A DNA stretch of 64,000 nucleotides from contig JASGJA010000016.1 of assembly GCA_049840935.1 (NCBI GenBank), forward strand, positions 248,001-312,000, read 5' to 3'. Below, in pieces: positions 35,837 to 45,167 of this stretch (within the stretch, counting starts at the first letter, position 1; each line of letters starts with the position of its first letter). Both the position numbers and the translations under genes were made by a program. Under the pieces are notes generated by a model that was not told the DNA's origin, did not search any database, and saw only the letters and a program-made list of their open reading frames with translations. Origin of the DNA: Mesorhizobium_G sp049840935 (GTDB lineage Bacteria > Pseudomonadota > Alphaproteobacteria > Rhizobiales > Rhizobiaceae).

Positions 35837-36594
35837 TTGACCACGAAAGCCACGTCACGCTCCAGCGACATAAGGCGCTGCCCACCATCAAGCACGATTG
35901 TCTCGGCGTTTATCGACTTGGTTTCCCAAATAAAGCGCACGGTGCGCCCGATTTGTTTGGGCGTCGAGCCAGTTCCGGTTAAAGAATGCCGCCAACTTTT
36001 TTCAAAGTTTTCGGCGGTCTGGTCGCCACTGCGAAGGGTCACGCCCGGGGCAATGCCGCACACGCGCATTTTGCCGCGATAGTGCAGGGCGAGCATGTCT
36101 ATGGCGCTGTTCAGGGCGGATTTCGCCAGGCTGTAGCTAAAAAAGTCCGGGTTTGGCGCGAAAACCTTGTTGTCCAATATATTGACGAGTGTCGCGTCAG
36201 CCGTGCCGACTTTGCCGAACGCCTTGGCCACCGCCATCTGCGAAACGAGATTCACTGTCAAAATTCGCTGCATGGTTTCTGCGGAAAAATCGGACGGCGT
36301 GTCGTATTCGAAAGTAGATGCAGAATTCACTACGAGATCGAGCTGGCCGAAATGCTTGGCTACAGATTCAACCATTGTGCCAGCGGCGTCCGGGTTGGAA
36401 AAGTCCGCAAGAAATACAGCGGTTTGAGCGCCTTGTGACGACAGGTCATTGGCAAGGGCTTCTGCTTTTTCGCGCGAGCGGTTGGCATGGATCGCGAGAT
36501 CGAAGTCAGCAGCCAATTCGGCTAGTATCGCGCGCCCGATGCGCCGGGCACCCCCGGTTACAAGGCAGACAGGTCTTTTTTCCAAATTTGTCAT
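35833..36594 (-). CDS. SDR oxidoreductase, FolM/pteridine-reductase-like
   Basis: The 253-residue protein has the Arg-containing cofactor motif TGGARRIG (13-20) that marks pteridine reductases and FolM, VNSAS in place of NNAG, and the catalytic YSLAK. It probably uses NADPH to reduce a pterin. Translational coupling to a FolB-type gene supports this. I start it at ATG 36594. The frame stays open far upstream, but that DNA contains a RIME1-like repeat and has no coding character. Confidence 0.85.
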   Translation of the reverse strand: MTNLEKRPVCLVTGGARRIGRAILAELAADFDLAIHANRSREKAEALANDLSSQGAQTAVFLADFSNPDAAGTMVESVAKHFGQLDLVVNSASTFEYDTPSDFSAETMQRILTVNLVSQMAVAKAFGKVGTADATLVNILDNKVFAPNPDFFSYSLAKSALNSAIDMLALHYRGKMRVCGIAPGVTLRSGDQTAENFEKSWRHSLTGTGSTPKQIGRTVRFIWETKSINAETIVLDGGQRLMSLERDVAFVVK

Positions 36595-36933
36595 GCAAGC
36601 ATTGTTTTGCCCATGCAGCGGCGGCTGTCTAGAGTAACGACATATGTTCGTGATTTTTAGGTGTGATCCAATACCCCTCATCCGCCTGCCGGCACCTTCT
36701 CCCTCAAGGGGAGAAGGCAGAGATGTCAACGCTTCGTTTATCCTGCAACGTTGAAGACTGACGCCAACGTCGCAATGTTCTGCCTTCTCCCCTTGAGGGA
36801 GAAGGTGCCGGCAGGCGGATGAGGGGTGAAAAATCAAACCGCGACGCGGCGAATATTGGCAGGAGCGTTGCGCGACAACAGTTGAAACCTCGGCAAAATT
36901 GGCCGATTTGCTTGTCATGAAAGACAGTTTGAA
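36595..36933. other. Intergenic region with RIME1-like repeat copy 2
   Basis: This 339-base gap lies between the divergent SDR and uvrC genes. It holds the repeat at 36673-36827 and otherwise only short flanks that must carry both promoters. No coding sequence is seen. Confidence 0.7.
36673..36827. repeat. RIME1-like intergenic palindromic repeat, copy 2
   Basis: ACCCCTCATCCGCCTGCCGG at the left and its complement at the right (ending 36827) frame a 155-base element with hairpin-forming arms (CTTCTCCCTCAAGGGGAGAAG). The inner segment (GATGTCAACGCTTCG and CTGCAACGTTGAAGACTG) matches copy 3 directly and copy 1 in reverse. Confidence 0.88.
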
Positions 36934-38943
36934 ATGAGTCCGGGCAAAAGCACAGCGCAAGACATGCCCGACCTCGACTTCGACGATGAAGACGAGGTGG
37001 TGGAGGTCGAGTCGCTCCCGACGGGCGCGGAGCCGAACTTCACGGCTATAGACTGGACCGCGGACCCCGGCGACACTGCCGGTAAGGCTGGCGCCGATGT
37101 GATTCAGACGCTGGTGAAGCGCTTGCCGAATGCGCCGGGCGTTTATCGCATGATGAATGCCGCAGGCGACGTGCTTTATGTCGGTAAGGCGCGAAGCCTG
37201 AAAAAGCGCGTTACCAACTATGCGCAAGGGCGTTTCCACACAAATCGCATTGGGCGGATGGTGCGCGAAACGGCGACGATGGAATTTGTCGTCACGCGTA
37301 CGGAAATTGAAGCGCTGCTGCTTGAGGCCAATCTCATCAAGCGGTTGCGTCCACGATTCAACGTGCTGATGCGGGACGACAAATCGTTTCCATATATTTT
37401 GATTACTGATCACACCTCACCGGGTATTTTCAAACATCGCGGCGCGCGTTCGAAAAAGGGCGATTATTTCGGGCCCTTCGCCTCAGCCCAAGCGGTTGGC
37501 CGCACGATCAACTCGCTCCAGCGGGCTTTCCTTATTCGAAGCTGCACCGACAGTTTTTACGAGAACCGCACGCGGCCGTGTCTGCTCTACCAAATCAAGC
37601 GTTGTTCGGGGCCATGTACGGGTGAGATTTCGCATGTGGACTATGCGGAACTCGTGAAGGAAGCGAAGGATTTTCTCTCAGGCCGCAGCCTTTCGGTGAA
37701 AGAGGAAATTTCCGCGCAGATGCAGGAAGCATCCGACGAACTGGATTTCGAGCACGCCGCAATCTATCGCGACCGGCTGGCCGCACTTTCACATGTGCAA
37801 AGCCATCAGGGCATCAATCCGCAGGGAATCGAGGAGGCAGACGTTTTTGCCATCCATCAGGAAGGCGGACAAACTTGCATTCAGGTGTTTTTCTTCCGCA
37901 CCGGCCAGAACTGGGGCAATCGCGCCTATTTCCCAAAGGCTGACCCGGCGCTGGAACCGGGCGAGGTGCTGGGCTCGTTTCTGTCGCAGTTTTATGATGA
38001 CAAGCTAATTCCGCGCGCGATCCTGCTTTCCGGTACGGTGGATGAACAGGAACTGCTAGCCGAGGCATTTTCGACGAGGGCGGGGCGCAAGGTTTCGATC
38101 AACGTGCCGCAGCGCGGCGAGAAAAAGGATCTGGTCGACCACGCATTGCAGAACGCGCGAGAGGCGCTTGGCAGGCGGCTGGCCGAGACTTCGACGCAGG
38201 CGCGGCTGCTGGATGGATTCGCCACCACATTCGGGCTGGAAAAGCCCCCGGTTCGGATAGAGGTCTACGACAACTCGCACATTATGGGCACCAATGCCGT
38301 TGGCGCTATGATCGTGGCGGGACCGGAGGGCTTCGTCAAAAACCAATATCGCAAGTTTAATATCCGCTCGACAGACATCACGCCCGGTGACGATTTCGGA
38401 ATGATGCGCGAAGTGATGGAGCGGCGATTCTCACGGCTGCTGAAAGAACATGCCGAGGGCGGCAATACTGAGAACGGCAGCGATTTTCCGGCTTGGCCAG
38501 ATGTGATTTTGATTGATGGCGGGCAGGGGCAAATGACTGCCGTGCGCGCTATCCTTGCAGATCTTGGGGTTGAGGATCGTGTCATCGCGATTGGTGTTGC
38601 CAAGGGACAGGACCGAGATGCTGGACGTGAACGGTTTTTCGCTCGCGGTCGCGATTTGTTTTCGCTGCCGGTGCGCGATCCGGTGCTATATTTTGTGCAG
38701 CGTATGCGTGATGAGGCGCACCGCTTTGCCATTGGCTCACACCGCGCGCGGCGGAAGAAGGAAATGATCCGCAACCCACTGGATGAGATCGCGGGAATCG
38801 GTCCGACACGAAAACGCGCATTGCTGCTGCATTTCGGAACGGCCAAGGCGGTCGGACGCGCTGCTGTCGAAGATTTGATGACGGTGGACGGGATTTCGGA
38901 GGCCGTTGCGCGTGTTGTTTACAACCACTTTCACGAAAAGTAG
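36934..38943 (+). CDS. uvrC: Excinuclease ABC subunit C
   Basis: UvrC makes both incisions in nucleotide excision repair. The 669-residue protein has an acidic N-terminal extension, then a GIY-YIG nuclease domain (APGVYRMMNAAGDVLYVGKA), four cysteines of the FeS-type segment (SCTDSFYENRTRPCLLYQIKRCSGPC in parts), a UVR motif, an RNase H-like domain (RIEVYDNSHIMGTNAVGAMIV) and C-terminal helix-hairpin-helix repeats ending FGTAKAVGRAAVEDLMTVDG. Length is usual for the order. Confidence 0.96.
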   Translation: MSPGKSTAQDMPDLDFDDEDEVVEVESLPTGAEPNFTAIDWTADPGDTAGKAGADVIQTLVKRLPNAPGVYRMMNAAGDVLYVGKARSLKKRVTNYAQGRFHTNRIGRMVRETATMEFVVTRTEIEALLLEANLIKRLRPRFNVLMRDDKSFPYILITDHTSPGIFKHRGARSKKGDYFGPFASAQAVGRTINSLQRAFLIRSCTDSFYENRTRPCLLYQIKRCSGPCTGEISHVDYAELVKEAKDFLSGRSLSVKEEISAQMQEASDELDFEHAAIYRDRLAALSHVQSHQGINPQGIEEADVFAIHQEGGQTCIQVFFFRTGQNWGNRAYFPKADPALEPGEVLGSFLSQFYDDKLIPRAILLSGTVDEQELLAEAFSTRAGRKVSINVPQRGEKKDLVDHALQNAREALGRRLAETSTQARLLDGFATTFGLEKPPVRIEVYDNSHIMGTNAVGAMIVAGPEGFVKNQYRKFNIRSTDITPGDDFGMMREVMERRFSRLLKEHAEGGNTENGSDFPAWPDVILIDGGQGQMTAVRAILADLGVEDRVIAIGVAKGQDRDAGRERFFARGRDLFSLPVRDPVLYFVQRMRDEAHRFAIGSHRARRKKEMIRNPLDEIAGIGPTRKRALLLHFGTAKAVGRAAVEDLMTVDGISEAVARVVYNHFHEK

Positions 38944-39088
38944 GCGCCGGACGAAAAAACGCCGAAGTTTTGCGTGGTATTTCATATCGTACGGTATTTT
39001 AGCGTTGCGTCCCGGCCAGCTTGACCGATGGCGCATCAATCTGATTTGTCTAACGTCTTCGCTCGTTCAGGATAAGAAATAGGCCATC

Positions 39089-39679
39089 ATGGCGTCACGC
39101 GCATTCAACCTTCCCAATATGCTTACCTATTTGCGGATACTCGCCGTCCCGCTGGTGGTGTTGTGCTTCTTTTTGGAAGGCAGGCTGCAATCCAGCGATT
39201 TCGCACGCTGGTCTGCGCTTGCCATTTTCGTGTTGGCGAGCGTGACCGACTATTTTGACGGCTATCTGGCGCGCGCATGGCAGCAGACATCGAATATCGG
39301 GCGAATGCTCGACCCGATTGCGGACAAGCTGTTGGTGGCGACCTGCCTGCTGCTGTTGGCGGCAGATACAGACCGCACAATTGCGGGCTGGTCGCTGTGG
39401 GCCGCAATCATCATACTTTGCCGCGAAATTCTCGTTTCCGGCCTGCGCGAATATCTGGCCGACCTCAAGGTGAGCGTGCCGGTGACTCGACTGGCAAAAT
39501 GGAAAACCACGATCCAGATGGTGGCGATTGCAGTGCTGCTGGCCGCGCCAGCACTGGACAAGATCATTCCTTATTCGACAGAAACGGGGATCATACTGCT
39601 GTGGATCGCCGCTCTCATCACGCTCTACACGGGGTATGACTATTTCCGCGCAGGGCTGAAGCATATTATCGACGAATGA
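39089..39679 (+). CDS. pgsA: CDP-diacylglycerol--glycerol-3-phosphate 3-phosphatidyltransferase
   Basis: PgsA makes phosphatidylglycerol phosphate. The 196-residue membrane protein begins FNLPNMLTYLRILAVPLVV and carries the CDP-alcohol signature DYFDGYLAR followed by GRMLDPIADK with the two late aspartates. The stop overlaps moaD (ATGA). This coupling to molybdopterin genes is a conserved curiosity of the order rather than a pathway link. Confidence 0.95.
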   Translation: MASRAFNLPNMLTYLRILAVPLVVLCFFLEGRLQSSDFARWSALAIFVLASVTDYFDGYLARAWQQTSNIGRMLDPIADKLLVATCLLLLAADTDRTIAGWSLWAAIIILCREILVSGLREYLADLKVSVPVTRLAKWKTTIQMVAIAVLLAAPALDKIIPYSTETGIILLWIAALITLYTGYDYFRAGLKHIIDE

Positions 39680-39930
39680 CAAAGCTGGTTTATTTCGCCT
39701 GGGTTCGTGAGCGCATCGGCAAGCGCGAGGAAGAGCTTGAATTGCCTGCCGATGTGAAGACGGTCGCCGACCTGCTGCAATGGCTGCAAGGGCAGGGCGA
39801 TGGCTATGCTCACGCATTACAGCACCCCAAGGTGATCCGGGTGGCGATAAATGAGGAGCATGTCGATCATCGCGAGCCGATTGCGGGAGCGCGGGAGATT
39901 GCGCTCTTTCCCCCAATGACGGGCGGGTGA
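39676..39930 (+). CDS. moaD: Molybdopterin synthase sulfur carrier subunit
   Basis: MoaD is a ubiquitin-like protein whose C-terminal Gly-Gly is activated as a thiocarboxylate and donates sulfur to precursor Z. The 84-residue protein ends in FPPMTGG, as required. The ATG overlaps the pgsA stop and its own stop overlaps the GTG of moaE (GTGA), so the two subunits of molybdopterin synthase are made together. Confidence 0.95.
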   Translation: MTKLVYFAWVRERIGKREEELELPADVKTVADLLQWLQGQGDGYAHALQHPKVIRVAINEEHVDHREPIAGAREIALFPPMTGG

Positions 39931-40397
39931 TCTTGTCGCTCAAGCCGACAGTTCGAATCCAGCCGGATGATTTTGATCTGGCGGCGGAGATTGCTGCGCT
40001 CACAAATGGCCGACCAGATGTTGGTGCGGTCGTTACTTTTACCGGACTTTGCCGCGATGAAGGCGGCAGTCTCGCTGCGCTGGAACTGGAACACTATCCG
40101 GGCATGGCGAAAGCGGAGATCGCGCGCATCGCGAATGAGGCAGCCGAGCGCTGGCCCCTGACCGGAGTGACCGCGATTCATCGCTATGGGCGGATAAAGC
40201 CCGGCGAGAATATCGTGCTGGTGGTGACGGCATCGGCGCACCGGCAGGCGGCATTTGAAGCGGCGTCGTTCCTGATGGATTATCTCAAGTCTCGCGCACC
40301 CTTCTGGAAGAAGGAACACCACGCCGACGGTAGCGAAGGCGACTGGGTTGAGGCGAAAGATACCGACGAGGATGCCGCGCGGCGGTGGAGCAAATAA
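39927..40397 (+). CDS. moaE: Molybdopterin synthase catalytic subunit
   Basis: MoaE uses MoaD thiocarboxylate to form the dithiolene of molybdopterin. The 156-residue protein has the family stretches GAVVTFTGLCRD, LELEHYPGMAKAEI and IHRYGRIKPGENIVLV, and the catalytic lysine region PFWKKEH. It starts with GTG 39927, overlapping the moaD stop. The product is needed by the molybdopterin oxidoreductase encoded at 45-47 kb. Confidence 0.95.
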   Translation: MILSLKPTVRIQPDDFDLAAEIAALTNGRPDVGAVVTFTGLCRDEGGSLAALELEHYPGMAKAEIARIANEAAERWPLTGVTAIHRYGRIKPGENIVLVVTASAHRQAAFEAASFLMDYLKSRAPFWKKEHHADGSEGDWVEAKDTDEDAARRWSK

Positions 40398-40424
40398 AAA
40401 GGCCAGCGCTGAGGCTGGCCTTTT
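40397..40424. terminator. Bidirectional terminator between moaE and ndk
   Basis: AAAAGGCCAGC (40397-40407) pairs with GCTGGCCTTTT (40414-40424) around a 6-base loop. It serves both moaE and the convergent ndk. Confidence 0.9.
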
Positions 40425-40467
40425 GCAATCAGTTCAATGGCTTACGGCAAAAGCCGAACTCATTTTA

Positions 40468-40890
40468 TCAGCCGACGACTTCCGTGTCAGAGAACCAGTA
40501 CTTGATTTCCTGAGCAGCGGTTTCCGGTGCATCGGAACCGTGCACGGAGTTCTCGCCGATCGACAGGGCGTGAACCTTGCGGATGGTGCCAGCGTCAGCG
40601 TTGGCCGGATTGGTTGCGCCCATGACTTCGCGGTTCTTCGCGATGGCGTTCTCGCCTTCCAGAACCTGAACGACAGTCGGGCCAGACGACATAAATTCGC
40701 ACAGTTCGTCGAAGAAGGGGCGTTCTTTGTGAACAGCGTAGAAGCCTTCCGCTTCGCGGCGGCTCATCCACACGCGGCGGGAAGCCACGACGCGCAGGCC
40801 GGCATCTTCGAGCATCTTGGTGATCGCGCCGGTGAGGTTACGCTTGGTTGCGTCCGGCTTGATCATGGAAAACGTGCGTTCAATCGCCAT
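40468..40890 (-). CDS. ndk: Nucleoside diphosphate kinase
   Basis: Ndk balances nucleoside triphosphate pools through a phosphohistidine. The protein is 140 residues from ATG 40890 (MAIERTFSMIKPDATKRN), preceded by AAAGGA. The phosphorylated residue is His117 in NSVHGSD. An in-frame codon at 40953 would add 21 non-conserved residues and is rejected. Confidence 0.97.
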   Translation of the reverse strand: MAIERTFSMIKPDATKRNLTGAITKMLEDAGLRVVASRRVWMSRREAEGFYAVHKERPFFDELCEFMSSGPTVVQVLEGENAIAKNREVMGATNPANADAGTIRKVHALSIGENSVHGSDAPETAAQEIKYWFSDTEVVG

Positions 40891-40956
40891 GATTTGTCCT
40901 TTGAATGAAGGGGAAAGTGGCGGCTCTATACAGGCAGCATTCCGGCTTGCCAAGTG

Positions 40957-41649
40957 TCAGGCCGCAGCAGGAATTTTTCGCGCTACGCCGTCGTGGAGAT
41001 CAAGGCAGCGATTGACCCAATCCCACAGGGGATCGTTGTCCGCCAAGAAAGCGTAAGGCGAGGAAACGCGAACCCACTGGAACGCGCTGAACACGATATA
41101 ATCAGGATAAAGCGGAGTCTGGCCGCCGATGAATGGCTGGTAGTTCAGCATGTCGCGCAATGGTTCGAGCCGCTTGCGGAATGCATCGAGATGGGCGTCG
41201 CGGTCAGCCGTGACGGCTTCGAGCGACTTGCCGTAGCGCTTTTCTCGACTTTCGCGGAAATAGGGCTTGTTGGTGTCGTCCTGCATCTCATAGATGTCCA
41301 TCAGTGCAGCCGACCCAAGAAAGGGATGAAGCTGCGTCTGCGACCAGCGCTCGATGAAACGGGCCATTGCCTCGCCGCCTTTGCCCCGAAACAGCGAGGG
41401 GCGGTCCGGGTAGGTTTCTTCCAGATAAAGGGCAATGGCGAAAGAATCGGCGATTACTTTGTCGCCGTCGCGAATGACGGGAATGGTTTTCGATGCGCCG
41501 CCCTCGATTTGCGGCACTTCCACGAAACGGGTTGGTGCGGATTTCCAGGAAAGGCCCTTATGGGCCAATGACATGACAATTTTCCAGACATGCGGGCTAA
41601 ATGGCCGCTTTTCATCGGCCCCTACCAACTCGTATAGAACAATCGTCAT
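40957..41649 (-). CDS. Glutathione S-transferase, beta-etherase-like
   Basis: From ATG 41649 this 230-residue protein begins MTIVLYELVGADEKRPFSPHVWK. It has an N-terminal thioredoxin-like domain with the glutathione-contacting segment (KTIPVIRDGDKVIADSFAIALYLEETYP) and a helical C-terminal domain. The style resembles the LigE/LigF-type GSTs of alphaproteobacteria, which cleave aryl ethers, but no substrate can be assigned. It starts 52 bases from the divergent DinB gene. Confidence 0.85.
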   Translation of the reverse strand: MTIVLYELVGADEKRPFSPHVWKIVMSLAHKGLSWKSAPTRFVEVPQIEGGASKTIPVIRDGDKVIADSFAIALYLEETYPDRPSLFRGKGGEAMARFIERWSQTQLHPFLGSAALMDIYEMQDDTNKPYFRESREKRYGKSLEAVTADRDAHLDAFRKRLEPLRDMLNYQPFIGGQTPLYPDYIVFSAFQWVRVSSPYAFLADNDPLWDWVNRCLDLHDGVARKIPAAA

Positions 41650-41701
41650 GGCGCAGTTCTCCGATCCGATTATTGCGGTAGCGCAGTACAAGGGCAGTTT
41701 T

Positions 41702-42214
41702 ATGAAACAGCATTTCAGAATGTTCGCAGCCTATAATCAATGGGCCAATGCGCGGATTTATGACGCTGCCGCAGAGCTGACTGCTGAAGAATTTGAGCGC
41801 GATGTCGGAGCGTTCTTCAAATCGATAATGGGAACTTTAAATCATCTGGTAGCTGCTGACCGCATCTGGATGAAAAAATTCACGAATGGCGGCGATGCAC
41901 CGGGCTCGCTGGACTATATTACGAGCCGCGATTTAGCGAAGCTGCGGACGGTTCGAGAAGCGGAAGACAAGCGCATAATTCAGTGGATCGACTCCCAAAG
42001 CGAGCGCGCGCTGACGGGCCGGTTTACATATATGACCGTGACCGATCTGCGCACGATTTCGCAGCGGCTGGCTCCGGCGCTGGATCACTTTTTCAATCAC
42101 CAGACGCATCATCGCGGGCAGGCGCACACGGTTTTGACAATTCTCGGCAAGCCGTCGGTGACGCTCGATCTGGTGTATTTTCAGCGCACAGAAGAAGGGC
42201 GCGAATTCGCCTGA
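41702..42214 (+). CDS. DinB family protein
   Basis: The 170-residue protein is a four-helix-bundle DinB/YfiT-like protein. The metal-binding histidines are in GTLNHLVAADRIW and DHFFNHQTHHRGQAH. Such proteins often use a thiol cofactor in transferase reactions or are damage-inducible, but the exact role is unknown. AAGGGCAG lies before ATG 41702. The open frame upstream overlaps the divergent GST gene and is not used. Confidence 0.88.
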   Translation: MKQHFRMFAAYNQWANARIYDAAAELTAEEFERDVGAFFKSIMGTLNHLVAADRIWMKKFTNGGDAPGSLDYITSRDLAKLRTVREAEDKRIIQWIDSQSERALTGRFTYMTVTDLRTISQRLAPALDHFFNHQTHHRGQAHTVLTILGKPSVTLDLVYFQRTEEGREFA

Positions 42215-42373
42215 TCGGCATAAATTTCGTTGAAAGAAGAAAGTCGGCTTAACCAAGCCTCAATATGAATTCTACTGAAAAAGAATATTGCTGGAACAAA
42301 TATAGATATAGCCCATTCTATCGATGCGGTTTGACCGCGATTGAGCATTAAACACTTTTCGGGAGAGAGTTTC

Positions 42374-42913
42374 ATGGCAACCATGATGAGAAGCATCCCA
42401 TTCCTTGCGATGGGAGCAGCAATAGCATTGACGTTTAGCGCGCCAGTTTACGCGCAGCAGGCACAGGGTGGAGTTGGCGCGGGCCTTGGTGTTTCGGTTG
42501 GCGGCGCAAACGGCGTGAATGCCGGGGTAGGCGCGGGTATCGGCAACGGCGTCGGAGCCGGACTGGGAGCGAGTGCTGGAGGCGGCGGCGGTGTGAACGC
42601 CGGGCTAGGCGCATCGATCGGAGGTTCAGGCGGTGTCGATGCGGGCGCGACGGCCTCGGTCGGAAACGGTGTGGGCGCTGATGTCGGCGTGAGCATTGGA
42701 GGCGGCAGCGCAACCTCACCGACTGGCACGGGCATAACGTCACCATCGGCTTCGACTTCCAACCCTTCGAGACAGGGAAGAGTGGCGACGATTAGCAATA
42801 TGTCGCCCGGCAAGCTCGCGAAAATGCGAAAGCGTTGCGCCGCAGTGATTGCCGATTTAGACGGCTATGACGCCGATCTGGTTTCGCTTTGCCGCATGTT
42901 GCGCGGAAGCTGA
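42374..42913 (+). CDS. Secreted glycine-rich repeat protein
   Basis: A signal peptide (cleavage near VYAQQ) precedes about 95 residues made of alternating Gly/Ala/Val units such as NAGVGAGIGNGVGAGLG and its variants with a period near 20. A Ser/Thr/Pro linker and a short C-terminal domain with two cysteines (KRCAAVIADLDGYDADLVSLCRML) follow. GGGAGAG lies eight bases before ATG 42374. I know no family function; the build suggests a surface or periplasmic structural protein. Confidence 0.78.
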   Translation: MATMMRSIPFLAMGAAIALTFSAPVYAQQAQGGVGAGLGVSVGGANGVNAGVGAGIGNGVGAGLGASAGGGGGVNAGLGASIGGSGGVDAGATASVGNGVGADVGVSIGGGSATSPTGTGITSPSASTSNPSRQGRVATISNMSPGKLAKMRKRCAAVIADLDGYDADLVSLCRMLRGS

Positions 42914-42978
42914 CAGAAATCTAACGAGGCGCGCGCCGTGATCTTGCAGCGGCGCGCGCGAGCGTGCAAAAGCGCGCC

Positions 42979-44857
42979 ATGCTCATCATAGACGATCTTT
43001 CCCTGCGCATTGCCGGTCGGCTGCTTATCGACCACGCCTCCGTAACGCTTCCGAGCGGGACGAAAGCCGGACTTGTTGGCCGCAACGGTACGGGCAAGAC
43101 GACACTTTTTCGTGCGATAACTGGCGATCTGGGAGCCGAAACAGGCTCGGTCTCCATGCCCAAAAACACGCGCATCGGGCAGGTGGCGCAGGAAGCGCCG
43201 GGAACCGAGAAATCGCTGATAGAGATTGTGCTGAAAGCCGACAAGGAACGCGCGGCACTTCTGGAGGAAGAAAAGACCGCCAGCGATCCGCATCGCATTG
43301 CTGAAATCCACACAAGGCTTGCCGACATCGACGCGCACTCTGCGGAATCGCGAGCAGCGACCATTCTGGCTGGGCTGGGATTTGACGAAGACGCGCAGCG
43401 GCGGCCCGCCTCGTCATTTTCTGGTGGCTGGAGGATGCGCGTTGCGCTGGCGGCGGTGCTATTTTCGCAGCCGGATTTGTTGCTGCTGGACGAACCGACG
43501 AACTACCTTGATCTCGAAGGCACGCTGTGGCTGGAAAATTATGTCAGCCGCTATCCGCACACAGTGCTGCTGATCAGCCACGACCGCGATCTGCTCAACC
43601 GTGCGGTGGATTCGATTGTGCATCTCGACCAGAAAAAGCTGACATTCTGGCGCGGCGGCTACGACCAGTTCGAGCGCCAGCGCGCCGAAAAAATGGTGCT
43701 ACAGAGAAAAAAGCCGCGTGAAACAGGAGGCGCGGCGCAAGCATCTGCAATCCTTCGTGGATCGGTTTCGCGCGAAGGCCTCCAAGGCGCGGCAGGCGCA
43801 GTCGCGCATCAAGGCGCTGGAAAAGATGGAGACAATCGCGGCGGTCATGGACGACACGGTTGCGGCTTTCAGTTTTCCTGAGCCGGTGAAGACCGTGGCC
43901 TCGCCAATTATCGCAATGGACAAGGTGTCGGTGGGATATACGCCCGGTCAGCCAATCCTGAAAAATATGTCGCTGCGCATCGATGCTGACGACCGGATTG
44001 CGCTTCTGGGCGCGAACGGCAACGGCAAATCGACCTTCGCCAAGCTGTTGGCGGGGCGACTGAAGCCGGATGCCGGGTCGATAACCGTAGCGCCGGGGCT
44101 GAAAGTTTCGATCTTCGCGCAGCATCAGCTTGACGATTTGCGGCCAGAGGAAAACGCTTATGAACATGTGCGGCGCATGATGCCAGATGCGCCTGAGCCG
44201 AAGGTTCGCGCGCGGGTGGCGCAGTTCGGGCTGGCAACAGAAAAAATGAACACGCCCGCGAAGGATTTGTCGGGCGGCGAAAAGGCACGGCTGCTGATGG
44301 GGCTCTCGGCGTTCGACGGGCCAAACCTGTTCATTCTCGATGAGCCTACAAACCATCTTGATATCGACAGCCGCGAAGCTTTGGCGCTGGCGCTCAACGA
44401 TTTTCCGGGTGCCGTGATCCTGATTTCGCACGACCGCCATTTGATCGAGGCGACTGTGGACCGGCTGTGGCTGGTCAAGAACGGTTCGGTGCATGTTTAT
44501 GATGGCGATTTGTCTGATTACCGTACGGAAGTGACCGGCGTTGCGGCGGACCGAAAGGAGCGGCGCGAGGCGGACAAGGCGTCGAAGGCTGATCGTCGTC
44601 GCGAGGCGGCAGCCAGACGTCAGGCGCTGGAGCCATTGGCAAAGGAAATCCGTGCGACGGAAGGGCTGATGGAACGTCTGCGCAAACGGATCGACGCGAT
44701 TGAAGATGAATTGGCAAATCCCGCGCTGTATGAAAAAGATCCGGTCGGCGCGACACGGCTGGCGAAAGAGCGGTCACAATTGACCACTCAGCTTGAGACC
44801 AATGAGGAGCGCTGGCTGTCGCTCTCCGCGGAGTATGAAGAGGGGATTTCCGAATAG
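42979..44857 (+). pseudogene. ABC-F family ATPase, frameshifted as sequenced
   Basis: ABC-F proteins have two ATPase domains and no membrane part; most act on the ribosome. The first domain (Walker A GRNGTGKTT, signature FSGGWRMRV, Walker B LLLDEPTNYLD) reads from ATG 42979. The second (GANGNGKST, LSGGEKARL, FILDEPTNHLD) lies in the +1 frame from about 43718. Removing one A from the A6 run at 43707-43712 joins them as QRKSRVKQEARRKH in the linker, giving about 626 residues. The C-terminal coiled coil is like that of the Uup/YheS group. The break is probably a read error. Confidence 0.88.
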
Positions 44858-45167
44858 AAATTGTTTGGTTGCTGGCCAATGCCACCAAAGCTTTTTACCC
44901 CTCATCCCGCTGCCGCGACCTTCTCCCTCAAGGGGAGAAGGCAAAAAATTGTCACGCTTCGCTTATTCTGCAACGTTGAAGACTGACGCTAACGCAGCAG
45001 TTCTCTGCCTTCTCCCCTTGAGAGAGGAGGTGCCTTGAGAGAGGAGGTGCCGGCAGGCGGATGAGGGGTTCTTTTTCCCTTGAGGCGGGCGGGTGGCAGA
45101 TATTTGGGCAAAGCGTAGCGCGATGCTGCCCCTATCTGTTGCGGTGCACACAGTGTAAAAGGCCAGG
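44858..45167. other. Intergenic region with RIME1-like repeat copy 3
   Basis: This 310-base gap contains the repeat at 44897-45069. The remaining 98 bases before the oxidoreductase gene hold no recognised site and no coding sequence. Confidence 0.65.
44897..45069. repeat. RIME1-like intergenic palindromic repeat, copy 3, with internal duplication
   Basis: The ends ACCCCTCATCC and GGCGGATGAGGGGT frame the element, and the inner segment (CACGCTTCGCTTATTCTGCAACGTTGAAGACTGACG) is in the same orientation as copy 2. It is longer than the other copies because the 17-base unit CTTGAGAGAGGAGGTGC occurs twice in tandem (45017-45033 and 45034-45050). The left arm also has substitutions, so this copy is less symmetrical. 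Confidence 0.85.

Noticed and set aside
35833..37413. A 526-residue open frame on the minus strand including the SDR
   Set aside because: Its first 270 residues run antisense to uvrC and through a RIME1-like repeat; only the part from ATG 36594 looks like protein.
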